From Cokeromyces recurvatus (taxonomy: Eukaryota > Mucoromycota > Mucoromycetes > Mucorales > Mucoraceae), in the NCBI RefSeq assembly GCF_025118155.1, contig NW_026251432.1, forward strand, positions 1-64,000: 64,000 nt of DNA, read 5' to 3'. Below are positions 35,775-46,557 of the stretch, one piece after another. The notes beneath the pieces are model-generated. The model saw only the letters and a list, made by a program, of their open reading frames with translations, ran no database searches and was not told the DNA's origin. The translations under genes were made by a program, and so were the position numbers. The stretch's first letter is position 1, and each line of letters begins with the position of its first letter.

Positions 35775-37029
35775 AATGAGTTAATTTTAATCTTAGAAAA
35801 ATCTGATATTTAAACCCAAACCACTGTATGTTTTGTCTCCTCACATGCTCACATAGTTTTTCTTGTTTGTATATGTGCATAACCGCCTTCAGATGCCCCA
35901 AATCTATTGAAGATCCACTCACTCTCTAGTCTCTTGAACCTCCTATTACCATCAACATTTCTTATGTAAGGAAAGCGAGAAAATCAATTGATACCTGGCT
36001 CATACGCTGGCCTTCCGTATGTGCAATTCTCCTTGGAGATGGACTATCTAGCTTCACTCCCAAATCCCTGAACCCTCTGGCCATCTTGGTTAGTGAACCT
36101 GTTTGTCAATCATCTTCTTTTCAATTCAACAATGATTTTCTGATCACTTATACATACACTTCAACATTTTCCCTTTTTATCCCAAAAGGGGTTTTTTTTT
36201 TCCTTTTTTTTTCATAGTGATTTGACCAGGGCAAAACAGTATATAAATACAATGTGCTCATTGGTCATTTTTCAATTTTTAAATAAAATTCTTAATCGTA
36301 TAATAGGCAACTCAGAATAAATAATTGGGATATTGCGCAGATACTGAGGGGCTTTTATTTTTATTCTCTTTATTTAGTAGCACATAGAAGTACTTACGGC
36401 AAAGTTTTTCCGCGTAGATAGGCTTATTTCTAAACTCTGTAGTTTTGGCCATTATCCGAAAGTATACTTTCTTATATAAGGTGAAGTATGTCTTTAATCA
36501 TATAATGTATATATTTCTATCTCAAATCTAATCAAAATTGCTATATTACCAAAATTATTATATATTGAAAAAATTATAGCAAGTATTATAAGGAAATGTG
36601 AGGTATTAGACCTATAGTAGTGATAATAATCATTGACTAAACTGATATATTTATGCTAAACATACTACATATAAGCGGAAATGTGTGTTTGTTATTATTA
36701 TTCTAAATAGTAATAATTTTATAAATACATTTTCTTTATCTTATTTCATAATAATCTTGCATTGTTTACTAGTTAAATAATATATTTAAGGTTTTATTTC
36801 TTCTTTTAGACTTATAATTCAAGCAGACATCCTGACTCCCTCCTTTTTTGTCCCTTTTCTTATCGGAATAACAATTTATCCACAATCATGTTAACAAAGT
36901 TATTTTATTTGCTGATTGATTGATTGTTACACATATATATTTATATACATGAATGCATAAATACAAATGTATACTTTCCTTCTCCCTTTTTTTTTATTGT
37001 TATTTTCTTATAATAATTGTATATCTTGA
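35775..37029. other. Intergenic, upstream of the P450 gene
   Basis: No gene was recognised. A stretch at 35930-36130 is less AT-rich and has partly open frames on the minus strand (MARGFRDLGVKLDSPSPRRI), possibly a transposon relic. A TATA-like GTATATAAATAC lies at 36239-36250, about 790 bp upstream of the P450 start, so it is unlikely to be its TATA box. Confidence 0.35.
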
Positions 37030-40000
37030 ATGGTAGACACAACAATATCGTTGATTATTGTGATTAAAGGTAGCAAAGATGTTGAAACAAATGGAAAGAT
37101 TATTGGTATAGGTAATGGTGCAAATACAAATACAGTACGTAGTTTGGCAGCAGAAAAACTTGGTTTAGCAATCCCATTAGATGATATTGTTTTGGAAACA
37201 CCTACTGGTGAAGTCTTAACAGAAATCGATAAAGTCAAATCACAACATGTTGTATATATTAATGTAAAAAATAAAATAAAAACTATACCTGGTCCTCCTA
37301 GATTACCTATGATAGGGAATTTTTATGAAATGATGCCAGATTTGTAAGTCCAATATATTATACTGTTTTTTTTTCTTTCTTTTTTTTTTTTTTTTGTTAA
37401 TTTTTTTTTGTAGATCTGCAGGTTGGGCTCGACAGTTTGAAAAATACGGTCCTTTAGTTTCGATTAGTATTCTAGGTGCTGATCTAGTAGCTACAAATGA
37501 TCCAGATATTACCGAATTATTAGTAAAAGAATCAGAATATTTTACAAAGAAAATTACAGTTGTACTACAGGAAATTAAACAATTCGCTGGAAATGGACTA
37601 TTCACTTCAGATACGGACGATAATGAATGGAAATTGGCTCATAAGCTACTCATGCCTGCTTTTAGTCCTCGTGCTATTAAGGTATATATGATTGATTTTA
37701 GATAAATAATAATTGTGATAATTATATATACATATATATCTGTTTAAGGCATATCAACCAGAAATGGGCAAGATTGTACAGGAAACTATGAAAATCCTTT
37801 CTGAATATAGGCCTGATGAAAAAGTTGAAATCCTTCAATGGTGTACTAATTTAACTTTTGAAACAATTGGACGTATCGGTTTCGGATATTCCTTTGATTT
37901 AATGTATCGTGATAAACCTCCTCATCCTTTTATCGAAGCAATGGGATATATTTTAGGTCAGAGTGTGAATCGCTTTGGTCAGCCTACATTTTTCAAAAAA
38001 CTACCTACAGCAGGCAATCGCGCCTGGGACCATAACATTAAGCTGATGCATACTATTGTTGAAGATGTAATTAAAGATCGAAAAGATAGTAAAGATGCTA
38101 AAAATATGGAAAAAGATCTTTTAGGATTTATGTTAAATGCACATGATGAGCATAACTTAGGATTGTCAGATGAGAATATTCGAGATCAAGTCATCACATT
38201 CTTAATTGCTGGACATGATACAACTGCAAACACTTTAGCATGGACTCTATATGAATTTACCCGAAATCCTGATGTCGAAACCAAAGTACTTCAGGAGATT
38301 GCTAATGCCGGTATTACTTCTGACAAGTTACCCACACCTGAACAAATCAACAGCTTAAAATATCTGAGCAAAGTTCTGAAGGAAGTTCTTCGACTTCATC
38401 CTCCTATAAGAAATATTAATAAATATTGTAAAAAGGATTGTATTGTCCCTGGAGGTTATCTAGTTCCAGAAGGCACAAACTGTGTTGTCTCTGTCTTAAA
38501 CTTGCATACAAATCCTATAGTATATCCAAATCCATATAAATTTGATCCTGAACGATTCAGCCCTGAGGAAGAACAAAACAGGTCTCGCTATTCATGGTTA
38601 CCATTTAGTACTGGCCCACGATCGTGTATAGGTATGGCATTTGCTTTACAAGAAGCTAAAACTGTACTTAGTATGTTTCTTCATAAATTTAAGTTTTGCT
38701 ATGGTAAATATATATATATAATTGTTTATTTGTGAGCTTGTACTGACTTTATTATTATAGATGGCCCACCAGTGAAATATGATCCTTATCAAGCTACTAC
38801 AAAACCTATGGATATGATGATGACAATTCACCCTCGTACAGATTTTCCAAAGTCATCTCAAAATATTGTAATTGAACGGAAAAAAACTAGCAATAATATT
38901 TCTTCTGTCATTGAATCATTTAATAATAGAAAAAGTATTAGTACTATTGAATTGCCTAAAGCAACATTTTTATTTGGTACGCAAACAGGTACCGCACAAG
39001 ATTATGCTAACCAATTAGCAACACAAGCTAAACAATTTGGTTTTAAGAATGTTACTTTATGTACAATGGATCAATGGAAAGTAATTCAAACAGGTACTTA
39101 TGAAAGTCCCAAAGATATGAAAAAACGTGAGCTCGTTGTTATCTGCACTGCCACATATAACGGTTACCCTCCTGATTCAGCTGAGCATTTTAACAAATTT
39201 TTGGATGCAAATATTCAGCAAGAGAATGAAAATCTACTTTCCGGTATTGATTATGCTGTATTCGGTTTGGGCAATAAAAACTGGAGGACCTATCAAGCTT
39301 TCCCTCTCAAGGTGGATAAATTCCTATATCAACTTGGTGCAGATCGCTTCTTTTCACCCGGTAATGGTAATGCAGACAAAGATATGGATTCCCATTTCAT
39401 GGATTGGTGTTCACATTTTTGGGCTTATCTTCTTGCTAAATATGGTGTCTCTGTTCCCTCTTCTTATTCACTTGCTCCTACAGTTACCTCATCTACTGAA
39501 GACTTTAAATCTTGTGCTGTCAAATTACAATTTATTCCTCCTTGTGAAACTAATAAATGGGAATTAGCAAGGCAAAATAAGAATGGTAAATTAAACGCAA
39601 AAATTCTTAATAATTGTGAGCTTCAAAAGGAAGGCTCAGGACGCAGTACTCGTCATATCGAGATTGATATATCTCAGTTAACACCTCTTAATGAACATAG
39701 TCTCTACAATGCTGGTGATCATATAGAAATTTTACCAGAAAATAGTATTGAAGTTGTTGAACGTATTGCAATAGGGTTTGGTTTTGTCTTGGATTCTGTA
39801 TTTGAAATAGCTCCAGAATCTATTAGCAATTTTTCACCTCGTTCTTTAGCTGCTACTATTAAAGGTCCCTGCACTGTTCGTAATGCATTAATGTATTATG
39901 CCGATCTTTTATCTGCTCCCTCACGTCGTATGCTTGGCTATTTTGCGGCTCAACTTCGAGTAAGTGCTCCAAAAGTTGCATATATCTTTGATAAATTGAC

Positions 40001-40805
40001 AATGCCTGATGAGAATAACGAGGATCAATACCCTGAATTTATAAAAAAATATAGAACTTTACTTGATCTTCAAATGGCTTTCCCCCAAGTTAATCAGCTT
40101 GAGTTAGAGCAATTTTTAGCTACAGTAAATGTCATGCAACCTAGGCGTTACTCTATTGCCTCATCGCCTTTAGTTTATCCAACAGAGGCTCATATCTCTG
40201 TTAGTGTCGTGCATGATTTTGCTAACGATCGATATTATCCAGGACTTGCTTCATCTTATTTGAAAAGACTTGAAGAACATGGACAATTGCGAGCTAGTTT
40301 AAAGTCTTCTAAGAATACTTTTAATATGCCTTCTAATCCTGAAACTCCTTTAATTATGATTGCTGCAGGTACGGGTATTGCTCCTTTTCGGGGCTTTCTT
40401 CAAGAGAGAAAATTTCTAAAAGATGCTGGACAAAAAGTGGGTTCCTGTACTTTGTTTTTCGGTTGTCGACACCCAGAGCAGGATCATATCTATTCCGATG
40501 AAATTGATAATTATGTTGCATCGGGAGTTATTGTATCAAATCATGTGGCTTTTTCAAGAATGGATGGATCACCACAGAAGTATGTCCAACACAAAATACT
40601 TATTTATGCAGGAGAAATTTGGTCTTTAATATCTAATGGGGCAGCAGTATACGTTTGTGGTGCTGGTGCCATGAGTCAAGATGTTCGTAAAGCATTTGAA
40701 ATGATGGTTAAATGTTTTGGGTATGCGCAAACAAATAAAAAGGCAGAAAAGTATCTTAAAGAACTTGAGGAGAAGAAGCTTTATATGGTCGATGTATGGG
40801 GATAA
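37030..40805 (+). CDS. Self-sufficient cytochrome P450-NADPH reductase fusion with N-terminal ubiquitin-like segment (1193 aa)
   Basis: The exons are 37030-37343, 37414-37681, 37749-38703 and 38761-40805; phases join, giving 1193 aa. Residues 1-80 look like a beta-grasp/ubiquitin-like module (TVRSLAAEKLGLAIPLDDIV, GEVLTEIDKV). The P450 starts at IPGPPRLPMIGN (about 85), with the I-helix oxygen-binding AGHDTTANT, the ExxR of KEVLRLHPP, and the heme loop FSTGPRSCIG with Cys487. A reductase follows: FMN domain (FLFGTQTGTAQDYANQL, about 580), FAD motif PRRYSIASSP (about 973) and NADPH motif AAGTGIAPFRGFLQER (about 1048). The architecture is that of CYP102/CYP505 fatty-acid hydroxylases, which are about 1050-1070 aa. 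The extra length is mainly the N-terminal module. There is no signal anchor, so it is probably cytosolic or loosely membrane-attached. Confidence 0.92.
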
Positions 40806-40959
40806 AAAAAAACAAAGCAAGCCCTCTTAAGTGAAAATTAATGTAATTTAAAGTTTGTTATTATTATAAAAGAAAAAAAATCATTGATAATGGAAGTTAT
40901 TATTTAATAGTACCTTTATTTTAAATAAAAGTAAAACTTGTATACTATTCTGAATTAAT

Positions 40960-41391
40960 TCAATTATACCAAAATAAGGGTTAGTAATGTAAGAGTATTT
41001 ATACATATATTGTGAATATGGACGATAAGTAATAATATAACAAATTGTATTTGATAATATAATGATAGACAGAGAATGCTTGTAGTATCAAGAATCATTA
41101 TAGACATACTTATGTCTTTTGTATATATCTATTTTTATAGCTAATACGTGTACTCTGGGTGAAATCAATTATTTACGCGTATTTGTATTATTCTCAGTTT
41201 ACCCCAGTTTATCTTACAAAGATATTTTCATAAGTTTATATTAGATGTAAGACTTTTATTAATTATTTTTCCTACACAAGAGTAGATATATTTATTATGT
41301 AGAGAAACAGAATCATCACAGAAGTGCACTATACGTTCTATCATGACTATTTATCTTATTGAATTAAGTTACAAATTTTACAACCATGACA
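40960..41391 (-). mobile_element. Solo LTR-like repeat, copy 2 (inverted, 3' part diverged or missing)
   Basis: This is the reverse complement of the LTR family at 35187 and 44944. Its outer end is at 41391 (CCATGACA on the plus strand). Similarity fades near 40960, in the 3' flank of the P450 gene, about 155 bp past its stop. No convincing target duplication was found. Confidence 0.7.
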
Positions 41392-41504
41392 TGTAATGAG
41401 GCCTCAAAAAATTTAAAAAAGCCACAATACAATTATCTCATTTGGAATTCAATTATTGATAAAAGCAAAAGAAGAAAATGATTCAAATTAAACTATCATA
41501 AAGG

Positions 41505-42705
41505 TGCATTAGACTTGTTGATAGAAGCAGAGCGCTCTATAGCTGGAAGAGGAAGACATTTACTCAATCCTGGTACTGTGACCTTTCATTCTATTGATTC
41601 TGGCGAAATTGCAGCCGATAAAAGTGACCAAGTGGTTGATGAAGCTAATAATGGTGACTCTTGCTCTAAAGCAACTCAAATATCAACAGAAAATCATGAA
41701 ACTGACGTTTCATTTGATTTATTGTATCCGTTCGGTGCAAAGAAAATATTAGGAAAGCTTTCAAGTGATGATGTGCAAAAAATAAAGTGTTTTGGAATTA
41801 AAGAGAGTAGCATCGTGGCCCTTATGAAAAAGCATATGATAACTCTTTTATTGAGGAACTCATTAACCCCAACAGAAACAGAAACAATGAAGCTATTATT
41901 ATCAAGCGTCATAAACTTTGTGGAAAACTTAATTTATGTAGAGATGAGACATATGTTATCGACATAAAAATTAAATGACCTTGAACGAAGTACAATCTTT
42001 GGTGATATTACCTTTGGTTTGGACTTACCCACACTCCAGTTGCTTGATGAAACAGTTGATAAATGTTATGATTTGAATACACTGTTCATGAGAATCACAA
42101 CAACGACGAATGGATTGCTAATTAATAATAAGTGTAAATCAAATAGCTACAAGATGATCAAAGTTTTGGATATGGTGTAAATTATTAGATTAAAGTCCCC
42201 TCCCATCAGCTGCTTTTTTTTTTCTCTTAGAGCTGAATATACAAACAAATGAATTGATGATCAACCTTCAAAATTGACATTTTATAGAAGATTTGCAATG
42301 TTACTAGATTTTGTTTTTTTGTGATCTTGATATGACTTTGGATGATGATGAAGTAGTTTTGGAAGCCACAAAAATGGCACAACAGCAAAGCACACATGAT
42401 GTCACAAACAGTTTTGGCAGAAAAATCGATTTATTGTTAAGAATCAAGGTCTTAAAGGTTGGTTTGGCTTCCAACGAATGGAAATCAACAAAAACAAAAC
42501 ACATGTATATTCAGCAGCAAGGTAAAGGCTTTCGATCTAACTGCTCGATTTCAAGCGGATTATTTATTCGAAGTAGTGGAAATGTCAACAAACTTGTTGC
42601 AATCGACTTCATAGGTATATCATAGACGACAATATATTGCATTTCTTCTTATTTGGTTTTAAATTTATAGGTACGACTGGATATATGTACACTCTTTCTT
42701 AAATC
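41505..42705 (+). pseudogene. Decayed gene of unknown family with PD-(D/E)XK-like motif
   Basis: I cannot name it. One frame from about 41505 runs ALDLLIEAERSIAGRGRHLL and KKILGKLSSDDVQKIKCFGI to a stop at 41965. The same frame resumes with LERSTIFGDITFGLDLPTLQ up to 42180. A third piece, 42311-42622, contains LDLDMTLDDDEVVLEATKMA, the segment FGRKIDLLLRIK...SNEWKS and KHMYIQQQGKGFRSNC. It appears to splice (GT at 42614, AG near 42670) into a short exon reading TTGYMYTLS. Asp followed about 17 residues later by E-W-K is the core pattern of PD-(D/E)XK nucleases. This looks like one multi-exon gene broken by a few stops. Solo LTRs and a transposase remnant surround it. Confidence 0.4.
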
Positions 42706-42779
42706 ACATGGCATACTTTTACTTTTAATAAAAAGAAATTGTTTTTATTTTTTTTTAAATTATACATATAAGCGATGTC

Positions 42780-43330
42780 TCTCCAAATTTCTATTTTGAA
42801 GACGGAAAGGGTGGTGCCATGGATAAAAATAGTCGTGAGCCTGTTAAAATAGAAATGGATAAGGAAGCGTACCCTTTAGACAATATCACCGACTTTGAAA
42901 TGCATTCTGAAATGAAGCTGCCGGAAAGAATAGTAAACGCAAAGGTCATCAAAGGTGATTCGCATACTTTGAACAGGTTTAAAGAAAATCGAGCAAGGTA
43001 AAAACACCAAGACCATAACAAAGATCTATTTTTTTTTCACGTTTATGAGAAAGGGTTAACTACAGGAAAAGCTGCAAAGTTATCAAATATCCCCCGCAAA
43101 ACAGCATACAATTGGCTCCAGAAGGATCAGCTTGAGATACAAAAGCCTCTTGAGGATAAGAAGAAAGAGAGGAATAATGAGGAAGTCCAGAATTTCGAGA
43201 ATATAAAAAAAAAAACAAAAAAAAAACAAAAGGGTACAATGGCGCCAAGTGGCGAATTTTTAAAATCAAAACAGCAGACTCAGCATTTCTCAAAAGGCAT
43301 ATTATTCATTTTGAATGGCTGGCGCGCATA
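42780..43330 (+). pseudogene. N-terminal fragment of a Tc1-like (IS630/Tc1) transposase
   Basis: The open pieces contain MDKNSREPVKIEMDKEAYPL, then, after a frame break, a helix-turn-helix-like KGLTTGKAAKLSNIPRKTAY followed by NWLQKDQ. From memory of mucoralean genomes this module precedes the DDE domain of an abundant Tc1-like family; the remnant at 57052-57840 carries the matching DDE part. The DDE domain is missing here. Confidence 0.5.
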
Positions 43331-43648
43331 GATTTTTAATTGAAGACAGTCAAAGTGAAATAACGACAGAAGATGGAGGAGGGGAAAGACATTATGGACA
43401 ACATCATTGGAGAAGAAAAAAGAGTTTAATCTTAGAGGTACTATATGCACTATGTAATAGTTTATGGTTCAAAATATTGTGAGGTGTAATAATAATAATG
43501 ATAATGAAGGACGTTCTCGCTCTAGCTTTTGGTAGTTTACAAGACTTCAAAATGAACTTTTTTTTTTTACTCTTTTATATTATTTTTTTATGTAATAATA
43601 ATAAATAAATGAGATTGTTAGTGAATGATGAATAGTACGACTTTTGAG

Positions 43649-44645
43649 TTAATCGAGGTATTTAAAAGTTTGTAATATTGCACTTTGGACAGATTTATTT
43701 GCTGTAGTAAGATAGGGGTGTAATAATATCGCAAGATTTTGTAAATGTTTGTTCAATACGCTATTTCCAAGAATGGGGATCGACAACCCACTAGTATTGA
43801 ACAACAATAATACTTCTTCCCGGACCTTGCTGATACTTTCATTGTTGCAGTTCTCTAGAGACTCTGACACCACATCTTTATTCAATTGAGCTTCATTACC
43901 TTTCTTCAAGACTTCAATTGCAATAACACCAAATATGTTCGACGCAGAGCTTCTGCCCATGTCGGAATCGAACAACGTAAATACAGAATAAGGATGACAA
44001 GTATGACTTTGTGTTAAGGGTCCTGAATAACGACAAAGGTAATATGTTGAACCATCATCAAAAAATGCATTTAATTGTTTGTCTTAATTGCCCAAAAAAG
44101 TTACAATAATCTAATGATTTACATTTATCATTTTTAGCAATGTTCAACGCAAGTTCAACCGACTTCTTGTCAAGATATATGCTTATAGATAAAGAGTCAG
44201 AGTGTTGACTTAAGTTCATATGCATGGTTGCTCCTACTACTGGTGTTTCTACTCTGTCTATGCGAATGGACGAAGTGACAAGAACATTACAAGAGAGAGT
44301 ACCGACGACAAGCTTATCACCATCATTAAAGTTTATTGTTATTGGCCAAACATTTTTATACTTGGTGACAACTGGAGGTGGAAGAGAATTATTTACTGCA
44401 GTCTGTTTCTTTGTTCTAAAATGTTCTCTGTGGGTATCGTTGCCTTTTGTACGTCCATTTGGATCTATTTATATTATTTTTTTATTTGATTTGACTCAAA
44501 TAAGCTGCTAGTTCTAACTACTTACCTCAACACCCGCATTTTGTGTTTTGAAACGTTTCAACATTGAAAACCATGCCTCTTTCAAAGATTTCCTGTCATT
44601 GTCATCAGCAACGTTAACTTCCAAGCTTTGCGTGATCAATTTTTA
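43649..44645 (-). pseudogene. Unrecognised protein gene, 5'-truncated next to a LINE fragment
   Basis: The minus strand starts in frame near 44640 (ITQSLEVNVADDNDRKSLKE) and ends at 43649. A likely intron (about 44463-44527, GTAAGT...ATAG) joins NAGVE to DPNGRTKGN. A second short intron of about 40 nt near 44102-44141 would repair the frame before NAFFDDGSTYYLCRYSGP. The last exon (SVFTLFDSDMGRSSASNIFG ... ILQTFKYLD) is open. No domain was recognised. An upstream stop and the LINE fragment from 44707 remove the natural start. The protein looks well conserved for a dead gene, so it may instead be a live gene with a missed first exon. Confidence 0.4.
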
Positions 44646-44706
44646 GAGAAAAGCGAAACTATTTATCAGCTTCACTGTATATAAATTGTTTCCACCTCTG
44701 CTTGAA

Positions 44707-46395
44707 TGTTGTTTTTATAGTCAAATAGTTCGTTCTCAATTAGATTATGGTCTTGCAATCTGTCCTCTCTCTGCTAAACTTACCAGACAATGGATACCTT
44801 TCAAAATTCGTGTATTCAATGTATATTTGGTGGTTACTCGCAGTCCTTGGTGAAAGTCATGCTCCATCTTGTCAACCTCCCATCCATGAAGACCCGTATT
44901 GCAGTCCTCCAAGCGCAATATCTCTTTCGAACTTCTCAATTACTGTCATGGTTGTAAGATTTGTAACTTAATTCAATAACATAAATAGCCATAATAGAAT
45001 ATATAGTACACTTGTATAATAATTCTGTCTATAGACATATTAAGAATATATTTACTCTTGTATAAAGAAAAAAGAAATAATAGAAAAGTCCTACATCTAA
45101 AAATTATCTTGTTCTGCTGAATATAAATTTATAAAGATAACTTTGTAAGATAAACTGGGGTAAACTGAGAATAATACAAATACGCGTAAATAATTGATTT
45201 CACCCAGAGTACACGTATTAGCTATAAAAATAGATATATACAAAAGACATAAGTATGTCTATAATGATTCTTGATACTACAAGCATTCTCTGTCTATCAT
45301 TATATTATCAAATACAATTTGTTATATTATTACTTATCGTCCATATTCACAATATATGTATATAAATACTCTTACATTACTAACCTTTATTTTGTATACT
45401 TAAACTGTTTTCTTTTATTTCTCTTTTTATTTCTTATTTATAATTTATGATACTCTTACTTGTAAACCACAATAATTACCAGCAAATACTCTTCTTGCCC
45501 ATCTTTTGACTCATGTTCAGATCCCAAATAGTCATTCCCACTGGTATAAATTGGCTCAAACTACAATGTGAAAACGCCTATGCTCACCAATCAATTCAAC
45601 GCTTCGACCGAAAACAAATCTATACTCTTCGTGCTGAATTTCTAGATGATCGATTTCAAACCCTTCATCAAGACACTAACTCAACTCAAATCCATCCTAT
45701 TGTCTTCCTCACGCCCCACTCTCGAATTGGATTCCATCCTTTGCTTACCAATGACTACTTCTGAACGTAGCCGAGTGCTCCGATGGAGACTTGGTTGAGT
45801 TACCTGGTGGTAAACCTAAAGGATGTATCTTTCATTCGTATCATAATTGGAGCCGGCGACATGCTATTGAGTGCTTATGTGTACAACATCGTCTCTACAT
45901 GCCTAATTTAGTCGAAGATCCCATCTCGTTCCCATCTCGTTCCTCCTCAACTTGCTTCCACTACATAAACATCGTTAACCTTCTGATTGTAAGAGCCGGT
46001 ATACTTTATGGCCTATTCTTTGTACAATTCTACATGAACTTGATTCCTACTTCCATGATAGATTTCCTCCTGAACCCTGTCGATCCTGGTCTCAAGCTGT
46101 TTAAATGGTTGTCCAAGTAATAATGTGTGTGTATTCCTGGTCACTTTGGTCTGGTTTGTATTTAACTTGTTTCTTCTCACTTTTTTTCGCTTTATCCTCG
46201 TTATATTTTCTCTTAATTCCAAAATACTGCTCTTTTCTTTTTCCCTCTTGTTTTTCTTTTTTTTTTCCCTTCTTGTCCTTTAGGAAGATTTTTATTCTTT
46301 ATTTTCCCTCGGGCATTATTGCGCACTTATTTCATCGCTACATGCTCATTGGCAAAAAATAATAATAATAAAGATCAGAATTTAATCGTATACAA
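44707..46395 (+). mobile_element. LINE-C 3' fragment, plus-strand copy, interrupted by a solo LTR
   Basis: Two parts flank the LTR at 44944-45474. The first (44707-44943) encodes IVRSQLDYGLAICPLSAKLT, the LINE block also seen as RPKLEYGLAIS in LINE-B. The second (45475-46360) continues with the ORF2 C-terminus (QSIQRFDRKQIYTLRAEFLD, SRIGFHPLLTNDYF) and a 3' UTR ending in an A/AAT-rich tail. Its last 700 bp are nearly identical, in inverse orientation, to 32660-33400, including about 30 bp beyond the A-tail. Confidence 0.8.
44939..45479 (+). mobile_element. Solo LTR, copy 3 (531 bp) inside LINE-C, 5-bp target duplication
   Basis: The repeat runs from 44944 (TGTCATGG) to 45474 (CCACAATA). ATTAC flanks it on both sides (44939-44943 and 45475-45479). 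Removing it rejoins the LINE, so the LTR is the younger insertion. Its first 450 bp are almost identical to copy 1, but the last 80 bp differ. Confidence 0.85.
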
Positions 46396-46557
46396 ATTGT
46401 CCTTTTTTTTTGCCTCACCTATTTTCTTTAGCTGTAGAAAAAAAATGATAACTTTTACTTTCATATTTAGTTAAAAATATAAATTTTATTTATAATTACA
46501 CTTATCATGTCTACTTAATAGAAAATAGATATAAAATGTTTCATTTCTTTTAATTTG

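Noticed and set aside
36239..36250. TATA box for the P450 gene
   Set aside because: Lies about 790 bp before the start codon in AT-rich DNA; no transcript evidence for a gene in between.
40842..41396. TGTAA as a target duplication of inverted LTR copy 2
   Set aside because: The 5-mer recurs at both places, but the LTR 3' end at 40847 does not match the other copies, and chance matches are likely.
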